Shown here piece by piece: positions 23,957 to 37,327 of a stretch of DNA of 64,000 nt. The stretch covers positions 50,306,418 through 50,370,417 of the forward strand of contig CM034533.1 in NCBI GenBank assembly GCA_020002185.1. The letters are read 5' to 3'. The DNA is from Paraescarpia echinospica. Taxonomy: Eukaryota > Annelida > Polychaeta > Sabellida > Siboglinidae. The position numbers and the translations under genes are program-made. The notes under the pieces were generated by a model, which made no database searches, was not told the origin of the DNA, and saw only the letters and a list, made by a program, of their open reading frames with translations. Position 1 is the stretch's first letter. The number at the start of each line of letters is the position of its first letter.

Positions 23957-24473
23957 GTAAGAAAAATACTTCTAATACTATTTTGGTTACTACACGTATT
24001 TCTTCTGCATATAGGTTGGGAAATGAAAACAACACAAAGCCTATATGTGTAACTTTGGTGTTGATGTGTCAGACATGCCATGCATGATAATCTATGGTCC
24101 CTATCGAAAACGACTGATCTGTTCTACTGCTCTGGCAAGCGAATGGTGATAATGATGATGTTGGTGAAAGGATGTAATATATAAATTAGCCTGTTTTTGA
24201 AGGTTTGAACCATATGTAAGTATCGATACTTGTTTATTCAGCAGGTGGTACTAAATATTTCACGTCCAATGCAGGCGCTAAGACAAAATGTCCTGGCTGT
24301 TTGAACAAATAATACGCAAATGCCACAACGCTTATTGGAAAAAATTATATTCCTAATAATCTTAGATGCTATAAGTGTTAATTATTAATGTTATCATCAC
24401 TGTAAGAAATTAAGTAAATGAAATTGTTTTGTACTTTTTAAAGAAATGACAAATTCGATAATTGTTTTTTTAG

Positions 24474-24569
24474 CATGTGCTGCTGAATGTACCGCGTGCA
24501 CTGGAGGTACCAGTGCAGAATGCTCTGCCTGCACGGCCGGATACTACCTAGATACCACGACGTGCACTG
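24474..24569 (+). CDS. Cys-rich module exon 41
   Basis: TAG acceptor in the same F2/F1 chimeric flank as exon 19. T4A. Donor GTAAAA. Relics B1, P3 (stop codon 6). Confidence 0.62.
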
Positions 24570-25095
24570 GTAAAAAAAATATTTCAAATACTATATTGAT
24601 TACTACACGTGTTTCTTCTGCATATAGGTTGGGAAATAAAAACAATAACACCAAGCGAGTATGTGTAACCTTAATGTTGAAGTGTCAGACTTGCAACCCT
24701 TGATAATCTGTCGACACTTGCTAAAACGTATTATCTGTTCTACGGCTACAGCCAACGATTGGTGATGATGACGATGATGGCGAAAGAAAATAGTGTACAA
24801 AGTAACCTATGTTCCAAGGTTCGAACAAAATGCCTGTATCTACACTAGTGTTTTTTTAACAGATGCTACTGAATAGTTCACGTGGAATGCAGGTTCTAAG
24901 ACACAATGTCTTGGCTGTAAATATAGATACTACCTAAATGCCACAATGTGCATTGAAAACAAATCATACACCTATTACTCTTTTGGATGCTATAACTGTT
25001 ATTTATTAATATTATTATCAATGGAAGCAATAAACTAAATGAACTTGTTTGGCACATTTTAAAGAAATTACAAACTCGATAATTGTTTTTTTCAG

Positions 25096-25191
25096 CATGT
25101 GCTACTGAATGTACCGCGTGCACTGGAGGTACCAGTGCAGAGTGCTCCGCCTGCACGACCGGATACTACCTAGATACCACGACATGCACTG
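25096..25191 (+). CDS. Cys-rich module exon 42
   Basis: CAG acceptor, F3 with one extra T. A22T. Donor GTAACAAAAG. Relics B2 (CPTC form), P2. Confidence 0.62.
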
Positions 25192-25711
25192 GTAACAAAA
25201 GTACTTCTAATACTATTTTGGTTACTACACGTGTTTCTTCTGCATATAGGTTGGGAAATGAAAACAACACAAAGCCTATATGTGTAACTTTGATGTTGAT
25301 GTGTCCGACATGCCATGCATGATAATCTATGGAACCTATGGAAAACGACTGATCTGTTCTACTGCGTTTGCCAGCCAATGGTTATAATGACGATGTTGGT
25401 GAAAGTATGTAATATATAAATTAGCCTGTTTTTGAAGGTTTGAACCATATGTAAGTATCGAGACTTGTTTATTCAGCAGGTGGTACTAAATATTTCACGT
25501 CCAATGCAGGCGCTAAGACAAAATGTCCTGGCTGTTTGGACAAATAATACCCAAATGCCACAACGCTTATTGGAAAAAATTATATTCCTAATAATCTTGG
25601 ATGCTGTAAGTGTTAATTATTAATGTTATCATCACTGTAAGAAATTAAGTAAATGAAATTGTTTTGTACTTTTTAAAGAAATGACAAATTCGATAATTGT
25701 TTTTTTTTCAG

Positions 25712-25807
25712 CATGTGCTACTGAATGTACCGCGTGCACTGGAGGTACCAGTGCAGAGTGCTCCGCCTGCACGGCTGGATACTACCTAGATACCATTACG
25801 TGCACTG
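25712..25807 (+). CDS. Cys-rich module exon 43
   Basis: CAG acceptor, F2. T29I (ATT). Donor GTAAC. Relics B2, P1. Confidence 0.62.
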
Positions 25808-26287
25808 GTAACAAAAATACTTCTAATACTATTTTGGTTTCTACACATTTTTCCTGTGCATATAGGTTGGGAAATGAAAACAAAAAGCCTATATGTATAA
25901 CTTTGATGTTGATGTGTCCGAAGTGCCATGCTTTATAATCAATGGACCCTATCGAAAACGACTGATCTGTTCTACTGCTCTGGCCAGCGAATGGTGATAA
26001 TGATGATGTTGGTGAAAGGATGTAATATATCAATTAGCCTGTTTTTATTTTTTCAGCAGTTGGTACTAAATGTTTCACGTGCAATGCAGGCGCTGTGACA
26101 CAATGTCCTGGTTGTTTGGACAGTTAATACCCAAATGCCACAACGCTTATTGGAAAAAATCCTATTCCTACTACTCGTTTGGATGCTATAAGTATTATTT
26201 ATTTATGTTATCAATATAAGCAATTAACTAAATGAACTTGTTTTGCACTTTTTAAAGAAATGACAAATTTGATAATTGTTTTTTTAG

Positions 26288-26383
26288 CATGTGCTGCTGA
26301 ATGTACCGCGTGCACTGGAGGTACCAGTGCAGAGTGCTCTGCCTGCACGGCCGGATACTACCTAGATACCACGACGTGCACTG
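26288..26383 (+). CDS. Cys-rich module exon 44
   Basis: TAG acceptor, F1. T4A. Donor GTAAAA. Relics B1, P3 (stop codon 9). Copies at exons 54 and 60. Confidence 0.62.
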
Positions 26384-26908
26384 GTAAAAAAAATATTTCA
26401 AATACTATATTGATTACTACACGTGTTTCTTGTGCATATAGGTTGGGAAATAAAAACAATAACACCAAGCGAGTATGTGTAACCTTAATGTTGAAGTGTC
26501 AGACTTGCAACCCTTGATAATCTGTCGACACTTGCGAAAACGTATCATCTGTTCTTCGGCTACAGCCAACGATTGGTGATGATGACGATGATGGCGAAAG
26601 AAAATAGTGTACAAAGTAACCTATATTCCAAGGTTCGAACAAAATGCCTGTATCAACACTAGTGTTTTTTTAACAGATGCTACTGAATATTTCACGTAGA
26701 ATGCAGGTACTAAGACACAATGTCTTGGCTGTAAATTTAGATACTACCTAAATGCCACAATGTGCATTGAAAACAGATCATACACCTATTACTCTTTTGG
26801 ATGCTATAACTGTTATTTATTAAAATTATCATCAATGGAAGCAATAAACTAAATGAACTTGTTTGGCATATTTTAAAGAAATTACAAACTCGATAATTGT
26901 TTTTTCAG

Positions 26909-27004
26909 CATGTGCTACTGAATGTACCTCTTGCACTGGAGGTACCAGTGCAGAGTGCTCCGCCTGCACGACCGGATACTACCTAGATACCACGACATGC
27001 ACTG
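26909..27004 (+). CDS. Cys-rich module exon 45
   Basis: CAG acceptor, F3. A8S, A22T. Donor GTAAG. Relics B1 (extra TAA), P3 (stop codon 6). Copies at exons 55 and 61. Confidence 0.62.
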
Positions 27005-27529
27005 GTAAGAAAAATACTTCTAATACTATATTGATTACTACATGTGTTTCTTCTGCATATAGGTTGGGAAATAAAAACAATAACACCAAGCGAGTATGTG
27101 TAACCTTAATGTTGAAGTGTTAAACTTGCAACCCTTGATAAACTGTCGACACTTGCAAAAACGTATCATCTGTTCTACGGCTACAGCCAACGATTGGTGA
27201 TGATGACGATGATGGCGAAAGAAAATAGTGTACAAAGTAACCTATGTTCCAAGGTTCGAACAAAATGCCTGTATCTACACTAGTGTTTTTTTAACAGATG
27301 CTACTGAATAGTTCACGTGGAATGCAGGTACTAAGACACAATGTCTTGGCTGTAAATATAGATACTACCTAAACGCCACAATGTGCATTGAAAACAAATC
27401 ATACACCTATTACTCTTTTGGATGCTATAACTGTTATTTATTAATATTATCATCAATGGAAGCAATAAAATAAATGAACTTGTTTGGCACATTTTAAAGA
27501 AATTACAAACTCGATAATTGTTTTTTCAG

Positions 27530-27625
27530 CATGTGCTACTGAATGTACCTCTTGCACTGGAGGTACCAGTGCAGAGTGCTCCGCCTGCACGACCGGATAC
27601 TACCTAGATACCACGACATGCACTG
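27530..27625 (+). CDS. Cys-rich module exon 46
   Basis: CAG acceptor, F3. A8S, A22T. Donor GTAAG. The intron has the private AAGTTGGAAAATG change, shared with exons 56, 62 and 81. Relics B2, P1. Confidence 0.62.
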
Positions 27626-28108
27626 GTAAGAAAAATACTTCTAATACTATTTTGGTTACTACACGTATTTCTTCTGCATATAAGTTGGAAAATGAAAACA
27701 ACACAAAGCCTATATGTGTAACTTTGGTGTTGATGTGTCAGACATGCCATGCATGATAATCTATGGACCCTATCGAAAACGTCTGATCTGTTCTACTGCT
27801 CTGGCCAGCGAATGGTGATAATGATGATGTTGGTGAAAGGATGTAATATATAAATTAACCTGTTTTTATTTGTTCAGCAGTTGGTACTAAATGTTTCACG
27901 TGCAATGCAGGCTCTGAGACACAATGTCCTGGTTGTTTGGACAGTTAATACCCAAATGCCACCACGCTTATTGGAAAAAATCCTATTCCTACTACTCGTT
28001 TGGATGCTATAAGTATTATTTATTTATGTTATCAATGTAAGCAATTAACTAAATGAACTTGTTTTGCACTTTTTAAAGAAATGACAAATTTGATAATTGT
28101 TTTTTTAG

Positions 28109-28204
28109 CCTGTGCTGCTGAATGTACCGCGTGCACTGGAGGTACCAGTGCAGAGTGCTCTGCCTGCACGGCCGGATACTACCTAGATACCACGACGTGC
28201 ACTG
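28109..28204 (+). CDS. Cys-rich module exon 47
   Basis: TAG acceptor, F1. First codon G|CC (still Ala), shared with exon 63. T4A. Donor GTAAC. Relics B1, open P3. Confidence 0.62.
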
Positions 28205-28497
28205 GTAACAAAAATATTTCAAATACTATATTGATTACTACACGTGTTTCTTCTGCATATAGGTTGGGAAATAAAAACAATAACACCAAGCGAGTATGTG
28301 TAACCTTAATGTTGAAGTGTCAGACTTGCAACCCTTGATAATCTGTCGACACTTGCTAAAACGTATTATCTGTTCTACGGCTACAGCCAACGATTGGTGA
28401 TGATGACGATGATGGCGAAAGAAAATAGTGTACAAAGTAACCTATGTTCCAAGGTTCGAACAAAATGCCTGTATCTACACTAGTGTTTTTTTAACAG

Positions 28498-28590
28498 ATG
28501 CTACTGAATATTTCACGTGGAATGCAGGTACTAAGACACAATGTCTTGGCTGTAAATATAGATACTACCTAAATGCCACAATGTGCATTG
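28498..28590 (+). pseudogene. P3 relic, stop-free copy
   Basis: Codons 6 and 9 are TAT and TGG, so the 93 bp frame is open. Donor still GAAAAC. Confidence 0.65.
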
Positions 28591-28729
28591 AAAACAAGTC
28601 ATACACCTATTACTCTTTTGGATGCTATAACTGTTATTTATTAATATTATTATCAATGGAAGCAATAAACTAAATGAACTTGTTTGGCACATTTTAAAGA
28701 AATTACAAACTCGATAATTGTTTTTTCAG

Positions 28730-28825
28730 CATGTGCTACTGAATGTACCGCGTGCACTGGAGGTACCAGTGCAGAGTGCTCCGCCTGCACGACCGGATAC
28801 TACCTAGATACCACGATATGCACTG
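28730..28825 (+). CDS. Cys-rich module exon 48
   Basis: CAG acceptor, F3. A22T, T30I. Donor GTAAC. Relics B2 (ends GCATAATAA), P2. Confidence 0.62.
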
Positions 28826-29345
28826 GTAACAAAAATACTTCTAATACTATTTTGGTTACTACACTTGTTTCTTCTGCATATAGGTTGGGAAATGAAAACA
28901 ACACAAAGCCTATATGTGTAACTTTGATGTTGATGTGTCCGACATGCCATGCATAATAATCTATGGAACCTATGGAAAACGACTGATCTGTTCTACTGCT
29001 CTTGCCAGCCAATGGTGATAATGGTGATGTTGGTGAAAGTATGTAATATATAAATTAGCCTGTTTTTGAAGATTTGAACCATATGTCAGTATCGAGACTT
29101 ATTTATTCAGCAGGTGGTACTAAATATTTCATGTCCAATGCAGGCGCTATGACAAAATGTCCTGGCTGTTTGGACAAATAATACCCAAATGCCACAACGC
29201 TTATTGGAAAAAATTCTATTCCTAATAATCTTGGATGCTATAAGTGTTAATTATTAATGTTATCATCAGTGTAAGAAATTAAGTAAATGAAATTGTTTTG
29301 TACTTTTTAAAGAAATGACAAATTCGATAATTGTTTTTTTTTCAG

Positions 29346-29441
29346 CATGTGCTACTGAATGTACCGCGTGCACTGGAGGTACCAGTGCAGAGTGCTCCGC
29401 CTGCACGGCTGGATACTACCTAGATACCATTACGTGCACTG
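29346..29441 (+). CDS. Cys-rich module exon 49
   Basis: CAG acceptor, F2. T29I. Donor GTAAC. Relics B2, P1. Confidence 0.62.
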
Positions 29442-29921
29442 GTAACAAAAATACTTCTAATACTATTTTTGTTTCTACACATTTTTCCTGTGCATATAGG
29501 TTGGGAAATGAAAACACAAAGCCTATATGTGTAACTTTGATGTTGAAGTGTCCGAAGTGCCATGCTTTATAATCAATGGACCCTATCGAAAACGACTGAT
29601 CTGTTCTACTGCTCTGGCCAGCGAATGGTGATAATGATGATGTTGGTGAAAGGATGTAATATATCAATTAGCCTGTTTTTATTTTTTCAGCAGTTGGTAT
29701 TAAATGTTTCACGTGCAATGCAGGCGCTGAGACACAATGTCCTGGTTGTTTGGACAGTTAATACCCAAATGCCACAACGCTTATTGGAAAAAATCCTATT
29801 CCTACTACTCGTTTGGATGCTATAAGTATTATTTATTTATGTTATCAATATAAGCAATTAACTAAATGAACTTGTTTTGCACTTTTTAAAGAAATGACAA
29901 ATTTGATAATTGTTTTTTTAG

Positions 29922-30017
29922 CATGTGCTGCTGAATGTACCGCGTGCACTGGAGGTACCAGTGCAGAGTGCTCTGCCTGCACGGCCGGATACTACCTAGA
30001 TACCACGACGTGCACTG
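29922..30017 (+). CDS. Cys-rich module exon 50
   Basis: TAG acceptor, F1. T4A. Donor GTAAAA. Relics B1, P3 (stop codon 9). Copy at exon 66 shares the GCAAATAGG change in the intron. Confidence 0.62.
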
Positions 30018-30542
30018 GTAAAAAAAATATTTCAAATACTATATTGATTACTACACGTGTTTCTTCTGCAAATAGGTTGGGAAATAAAAACAATGACACC
30101 AAGCGAGTATGTGTAACCTTAATGTTGAAGTGTCAGACTTGCAACCCTTGATAATCTGTCGACACTTGCGAAAACGTATCATCTGTTCTACGGCTACAGC
30201 CAACGATTGGTGATGATGACGATGATGGCGAAAGAAAATAGTGTACAAAGTAACCTATTTTCCAAGGTTCGAACAAAATGCCTGTATCTACACTAGTGTT
30301 TTTTTAACAGAAGCTACTGAATATTTCACGTAGAATGCAGGTACTAAGACACAATGTCTTGGCTGTAAATTTAGATACTACCTAAATGCCACAATGTGCA
30401 TTGAAAACAAATCATACACCTATTACTCTTTTGGATGCTATAACTGTTATTTATTAAAATTATCATCAATGGAAGCAATAAACTAAATGAACTTGTTTGG
30501 CATATTTTAAAGAAATTACAAACTCGATCATTGTTTTTTCAG

Positions 30543-30638
30543 CATGTGCTACTGAATGTACCTCTTGCACTGGAGGTACCAGTGCAGAGTGCTCCGCCTG
30601 CACGACCGGATACTACCTAGATACCACGACATGCACTG
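30543..30638 (+). CDS. Cys-rich module exon 51
   Basis: CAG acceptor, F3 with GATCATTG, shared with exons 67 and 83. A8S, A22T. Donor GTAAG. Relics B1, P3 (stop codon 6). Confidence 0.62.
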
Positions 30639-31163
30639 GTAAGAAAAATACTTCTAATACTATATTGATTACTACACGTGTTTCTTCTGCATATAGGTTG
30701 GGAAATAAAAACAATAACACCAAGCGAGTATGTGTAACCTTAATGTTGAAGTGTCAGACTTGCAACCCTTGATAATCTGTCGACATTTGCTAAAACGTAT
30801 TATCTGTTCTACGGCTACAGCCAACGATTGGTGATGATGACGATGATGGCGAAAGAAAATAGTGTACAAAGTAACCTATGTTCCAAGGTTCGAACAAAAT
30901 GCCTGTATCTACACTAGTGTTTTTTTAGCAGATGCTACTGAATAGTTCACGTGGAATGCAGGTTCTAAGACACAATGTCTTGGCTGTAAATATAGATACT
31001 ACCTAAATGCAACAATGTGCATTGAAAACAAATCATACACCTATTACTCTTTTGGATGCTATATCTGTTATTTATTAATATTATTATCAATGGAAGCAAT
31101 AAACTAAATGAACTTGTTTGGCATATTTTAAGGAAATTACAAACTCGATAATTGTTTTTTCAG

Positions 31164-31259
31164 CATGTGCTACTGAATGTACCTCTTGCACTGGAGGTAC
31201 CAGTGCAGAGTGCTCCGCCTGCACGACCGGATACTACCTAGATACCACGACATGCACTG
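31164..31259 (+). CDS. Cys-rich module exon 52
   Basis: CAG acceptor, F3 (AAGGAAATT). A8S, A22T but donor GTAAC, unlike other A8S copies. Relics B2, P2. Reads as a recombinant of an exon-15-like 5' part and an exon-42-like 3' part. Confidence 0.62.
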
Positions 31260-31779
31260 GTAACAAAAGTACTTCTAATACTATTTTGGTTACTACACGT
31301 GTTTCTTCTGCATATAGGTTGGGAAATGAAAACAACACAAAGCCTATATGTGTAACTTTGATGTTGATGTGTCCGACATGCCATGCATGATAATCTATGG
31401 AACCTATGGAAAACGACTGATCTGTTCTACTGCGCTTGCCAGCCAATGGTTATAATGACGATGTTGGTGAAAGTATGTAATATATAAATTAGCCTGTTGT
31501 TGAAGGTTTGAACCATATGTAAGTATCGATACTTGTTTATTCAGCAGGTGGTACTAAATATTTCACGTCCAATGCAGGCGCTAAGACAAAATGTCCTGGC
31601 TGTTTGGACAAATAATACCCAAATGCCACAACGCTTATTGGAAAACATTATATTCCTAATAATCTTGGATGCTGTAAGTGTTAATTATTAATGTTATCAT
31701 CACTGTAAGAAATTAAGTAAATGAAATTATTTTGTACTTTTTAAAGAAATCACAAATTCGATAATTGTTTTTTTTTCAG

Positions 31780-31875
31780 CATGTGCTACTGAATGTACCG
31801 CGTGCACTGGAGGTACCAGTGCAGAGTGCTCCGCCTGCACGGCTGGATACTACCTAGATACCATTACGTGCACTG
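31780..31875 (+). CDS. Cys-rich module exon 53
   Basis: CAG acceptor, F2 with the usual ATG changed to ATC, so no ATG-started frame exists here although the exon is intact. T29I. Donor GTAAC. Relics B2, P1. Confidence 0.62.
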
Positions 31876-32355
31876 GTAACAAAAATACTTCTAATACTAT
31901 TTTGGTTTCTACACATTTTTCCTGTGCATATAGGTTGGGAAATGAAAACACAAAGCCTATATGTATAACTTTGATGTTGATGTGTCCGAAGTGCCATGCT
32001 TTATAATCAATGCACCCTATCGAAAACGACTGATCTGTTCTACTGCTCTGGCCAGCGAATGGTGATAATGATGATGTTGGTGAAAGGATGTAATATATCA
32101 ATTAGCCTGTTTTTATTTTTTCAGCAGTTGGTACTAAATGTTTCACGTGCAATGCAGGCGCTGTGACACAATGTCCTGGTTGTTTGGACAGTTAATACCC
32201 AAATGCCACAACGCTTATTGGAAAAAATCCTATTCCTACTACTCGTTTGGATGCTATAAGTATTATTTATTTATGTTATCAATATAAGCAATTAACTAAA
32301 TGAACTTGTTTTGCACTTTTTAAAGAAATGACAAATTTGATAATTGTTTTTTTAG

Positions 32356-32451
32356 CATGTGCTGCTGAATGTACCGCGTGCACTGGAGGTACCAGTGCAG
32401 AGTGCTCTGCCTGCACGGCCGGATACTACCTAGATACCACGACGTGCACTG
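32356..32451 (+). CDS. Cys-rich module exon 54
   Basis: TAG acceptor, F1. T4A. Donor GTAAAA. Relics B1, P3 (stop codon 9). Copy of exon 44 at +6,068. Confidence 0.62.
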
Positions 32452-32976
32452 GTAAAAAAAATATTTCAAATACTATATTGATTACTACACGTGTTTCTTG
32501 TGCATATAGGTTGGGAAATAAAAACAATAACACCAAGCGAGTATGTGTAACCTTAATGTTGAAGTGTCAGACTTGCAACCCTTGATAATCTGTCGACACT
32601 TGCGAAAACGTATCATCTGTTCTACGGCTACAGCCAACGATTGGTGATGATGACGATGATGGCGAAAGAAAATAGTGTACAAAGTAACCTATTTTCCAAG
32701 GTTCGAACAAAATGCCTGTATCAACACTAGTGTTTTTTCAACAGATGCTACTGAATATTTCACGTAGAATGCAGGTACTAAGACACAATGTCTTGGCTGT
32801 AAATTTAGATACTACCTAAATGCCACAATGTGCATTGAAAACAGATCATACACCTATTACTCTTTTGGATGCTATAACTGTTATTTATTAAAATTATCAT
32901 CAATGGAAGCAATAAACTAAATGAACTTGTTTGGCATATTTTAAAGAAATTACAAACTCGATAATTGTTTTTTCAG

Positions 32977-33072
32977 CATGTGCTACTGAATGTACCTCTT
33001 GCACTGGAGGTACCAGTGCAGAGTGCTCCGCCTGCACGACCGGATACTACCTAGATACCACGACATGCACTG
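32977..33072 (+). CDS. Cys-rich module exon 55
   Basis: CAG acceptor, F3. A8S, A22T. Donor GTAAG. Relics B1 (extra TAA), P3 (stop codon 6). Copy of exon 45. Confidence 0.62.
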
Positions 33073-33597
33073 GTAAGAAAAATACTTCTAATACTATATT
33101 GATTACTACATGTGTTTCTTCTGCATATAGGTTGGGAAATAAAAACAATAACACCAAGCGAGTATGTGTAACCTTAATGTTGAAGTGTTAAACTTGCAAC
33201 CCTTGATAAACTGTCGACACTTGCAAAAACGTATCATCTGTTCTACGGCTACAGCCAACGATTGGTGATGATGACGATGATGGCGAAAGAAAATAGTGTA
33301 CAAAGTAACCTATGTTCCAAGGTTCGAACAAAATGCCTGTATCTACACTAGTGTTTTTTTAACAGATGCTACTGAATAGTTCACGTGGAATGCAGGTACT
33401 AAGACACAATGTCTTGGCTGTAAATATAGATACTACCTAAATGCCACAATGTGCATTGAAAACAAATCATACACCTATTACTCTTTTGGATGCTATAACT
33501 GTTATTTATTAATATTATCATCAATGGAAGCAATAAAATAAATGAACTTGTTTGGCACATTTTAAAGAAATTACAAACTCGATAATTGTTTTTTCAG

Positions 33598-33693
33598 CAT
33601 GTGCTACTGAATGTACCTCTTGCACTGGAGGTACCAGTGCAGAGTGCTCCGCCTGCACGACCGGATACTACCTAGATACCACGACATGCACTG
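33598..33693 (+). CDS. Cys-rich module exon 56
   Basis: CAG acceptor, F3. A8S, A22T. Donor GTAAG. AAGTTGGAAAATG intron marker. Relics B2, P1. Copy of exon 46. Confidence 0.62.
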
Positions 33694-34176
33694 GTAAGAA
33701 AAATACTTCTAATACTATTTTGGTTACTACACGTATTTCTTCTGCATATAAGTTGGAAAATGAAAACAACACAAAGCCTATATGTGTAACTTTGGTGTTG
33801 ATGTGTCAGACATGCCATGCATGATAATCTATGGACCCTATCGAAAACGACTGATCTGTTCTACTGCTCTGGCCAGCGAATGGTGATAATGATGATGTTG
33901 GTGAAAGGATGTAATATATCAATTAGCCTGTTTTTATTTTTTCAGCAGTTGGTACTAAATGTTTCACGTGCAATGCAGGCGCTGAGACACAATGTCCTGG
34001 TTGTTTGGACAGTTAATACCCAAATGCCACAACGCTTATTGGAAAAAATCCTATTCCTACTACTCGTTTGGATGCTATAAGTATTATTTATTTATGTTAT
34101 CAATATAAGCAATTAACTAAATGAACTTGTTTTGCACTTTTTAAAGAAATGACAAATTTGATAATTGTTTTTTTAG

Positions 34177-34272
34177 CATGTGCTGCTGAATGTACCGCGT
34201 GCACTGGAGGTACCAGTGCAGAGTGCTCTGCCTGCACGGCCGGATACTACCTAGATACCACGACGTGCACTG
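34177..34272 (+). CDS. Cys-rich module exon 57
   Basis: TAG acceptor, F1. T4A. Donor GTAAC. Relics B1, open P3. Copy of exon 47 but with G|CA. Confidence 0.62.
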
Positions 34273-34565
34273 GTAACAAAAATATTTCAAATACTATATT
34301 GATTACTACACGTGTTTCTTCTGCATATAGGTTGGGAAATAAAAACAATAACACCAAGCGAGTATGTGTAACCTTAATGTTGAAGTGTCAGACTTGCAAC
34401 CCTTGATAATCTGTCGACACTTGCTAAAACGTATTATCTGTTCTACGGCTACAGCCAACGATTGGTGATGATGACGATGATGGCGAAAGAAAATAGTGTA
34501 CAAAGTAACCTATGTTCCAAGGTTCGAACAAAATGCCTGTATCTACACTAGTGTTTTTTTAACAG

Positions 34566-34658
34566 ATGCTACTGAATATTTCACGTGGAATGCAGGTACT
34601 AAGACACAATGTCTTGGCTGTAAATATAGATACTACCTAAATGCCACAATGTGCATTG
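34566..34658 (+). pseudogene. P3 relic, stop-free copy
   Basis: Copy of 28498-28590 at +6,068, frame open, donor dead. Confidence 0.65.
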
Positions 34659-34797
34659 AAAACAAATCATACACCTATTACTCTTTTGGATGCTATAACT
34701 GTTATTTATTAATATTATTATCAATGGAAGCAATAAACTAAATGAACTTGTTTGGCACATTTTAAAGAAATTACAAACTCGATAATTGTTTTTTCAG

Positions 34798-34893
34798 CAT
34801 GTGCTACTGAATGTACCGCGTGCACTGGAGGTACCAGTGCAGAGTGCTCCGCCTGCACGACCGGACACTACCTAGATACCACGATATGCACTG
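34798..34893 (+). CDS. Cys-rich module exon 58
   Basis: CAG acceptor, F3. A22T, Y24H (unique) and T30I. Donor GTAAC. Relics B2, P2. Confidence 0.62.
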
Positions 34894-35413
34894 GTAACAA
34901 AAATACTTCTAATACTATTTTGGTTACTACACTTGTTTCTTCTGCATATAGGTTGGGAAATGAAAACAACACAGAGCCTATATGTGTAACTTTGATGTTG
35001 ATGTGTCCGACATGCCATGCATGATAATCTATGGAAGCTATGGAAAACGACTGATCTGTTCTACTGCTCTTGCCAGCCAATGGTTATAATGATGATGTTG
35101 GTGAAAGTATGTAATATATAAATTAGCCTGTTGTTGAAGGTTTGAACCATATGTAAGTATCGATACTTGTTTATTCAGCAGGTGGTACTAAATATTTCAC
35201 GTCCAATGCAGGCGCTAAGACAAAATGTCCTGGCTGTTTGGACAAATAATACCCAAATGCCACAACGCTTATTGGAAAACATTATATTCCTAATAATCTT
35301 AGATGCTATAAGTGTTAATTATTAATGTTATCATCACTGTAAGAAATTAAGTAAATGAAATTGTTTTGTACTTTTTAAAGAAATGACAAATTCGATAATT
35401 GTTTTTTTTTCAG

Positions 35414-35509
35414 CATGTGCTACTGAATGTACCGCGTGCACTGGAGGTACCAGTGCAGAGTGCTCCGCCTGCACGGTTGGATACTACCTAGATACCACTA
35501 CGTGCACTG
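35414..35509 (+). CDS. Cys-rich module exon 59
   Basis: CAG acceptor, F2. A22V, shared with exon 20. Donor GTAAC. Relics B2, P1. Confidence 0.62.
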
Positions 35510-35989
35510 GTAACAAAAATACTTCTAATACTATTTTGGTTTCTACACATTTTTCCTGTGCATATAGGTTGGGAAATGAAAACACAAAGCCTATATGTGT
35601 AACTTTGGTGTTGATGTGTCAGACATGCCATGCATGATAATCTATGGACCCTATCGAAAACGACTGATCTGTTCTACTACTCTGGCCAGCGAATGGTGAT
35701 AATGATGATGTTGGTGAAAGGATGTAATATATCAATTAGCCTGTTTTTATTTTTTCAGCAGTTGGTATTAAATGATTCACGTGCAATGCAGGCGCTGAGA
35801 CACAATGTCCTGGTTGTTTGGACAGTTAATACCCAAATGCCACAACGCTTATTGGAAAAAATCCTATTCCTACTACTCGTTTGGATGCTATAAGTATTAT
35901 TTATTTATGTTATCAATATAAGCAATTAACTAAATGAACTTGTTTTGCACTTTTTAAAGAAATGACAAATTTGATAATTGTTTTTTTAG

Positions 35990-36085
35990 CATGTGCTGCT
36001 GAATGTACCGCGTGCACTGGAGGTACCAGTGCAGAGTGCTCTGCCTGCACGGCCGGATACTACCTAGATACCACGACGTGCACTG
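35990..36085 (+). CDS. Cys-rich module exon 60
   Basis: TAG acceptor, F1. T4A. Donor GTAAAA. Relics B1, P3 (stop codon 9). Confidence 0.62.
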
Positions 36086-36610
36086 GTAAAAAAAATATTT
36101 CAAATACTATATTGATTACTACACGTGTTTCTTCTGCATATAGGTTGGGAAATAAAAACAATAACACCAAGCGAGTATGTGTAACCTTAATGTTGAAGTG
36201 TCAGACTTGCAACCCTTGATAATCTGTCGACACTTGCGAAAACGTATCATCTGTTCTACGGCTACAGCCAACGATTGGTGATGATGACGATGATGGCGAA
36301 AGAAAATAGTGTACAAAGTAACCTATATTCCAAGGTTCGAACAAAATGCCTGTATCAACACTAGTGTTTTTTTAACAGATGCTACTGAATATTTCACGTA
36401 GAATGCAGGTACTAAGACACAATGTCTTGGCTGTAAATTTAGATACTACCTAAATGCCACAATGTGCATTGAAAACAGATCATACACCTATTACTCTTTT
36501 GGATGCTATAACTGTTATTTATTAAAATTATCATCAATGGAAGCAATAAACTAAATGAACTTGTTTGGCATATTTTAAAGAAATTACAAACTCGATAATT
36601 GTTTTTTCAG

Positions 36611-36706
36611 CATGTGCTACTGAATGTACCTCTTGCACTGGAGGTACCAGTGCAGAGTGCTCCGCCTGCACGACCGGATACTACCTAGATACCACGACAT
36701 GCACTG
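36611..36706 (+). CDS. Cys-rich module exon 61
   Basis: CAG acceptor, F3. A8S, A22T. Donor GTAAG. Relics B1 (extra TAA), P3 (stop codon 6). Confidence 0.62.
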
Positions 36707-37231
36707 GTAAGAAAAATACTTCTAATACTATATTGATTACTACATGTGTTTCTTCTGCATATAGGTTGGGAAATAAAAACAATAACACCAAGCGAGTATG
36801 TGTAACCTTAATGTTGAAGTGTTAAACTTGCAACCCTTGATAAACTGTCGACACTTGCAAAAACGTATCATCTGTTCTACGGCTACAGCCAACGATTGGT
36901 GATGATGACGATGATGGCGAAAGAAAATAGTGTACAAAGTAACCTATGTTCCAAGGTTCGAACAAAATGCCTGTATCTACACTAGTGTTTTTTTAACAGA
37001 TGCTACTGAATAGTTCACGTGGAATGCAGGTACTAAGACACAATGTCTTGGCTGTAAATATAGATACTACCTAAACGCCACAATGTGCATTGAAAACAAA
37101 TCATACACCTATTACTCTTTTGGATGCTATAACTGTTATTTATTAATATTATCATCAATGGAAGCAATAAAATAAATGAACTTGTTTGGCACATTTTAAA
37201 GAAATTACAAACTCGATAATTGTTTTTTCAG

Positions 37232-37327
37232 CATGTGCTACTGAATGTACCTCTTGCACTGGAGGTACCAGTGCAGAGTGCTCCGCCTGCACGACCGGAT
37301 ACTACCTAGATACCACGACATGCACTG
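37232..37327 (+). CDS. Cys-rich module exon 62
   Basis: CAG acceptor, F3. A8S, A22T. Donor GTAAG. AAGTTGGAAAATG marker. Relics B2, P1. Confidence 0.62.
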
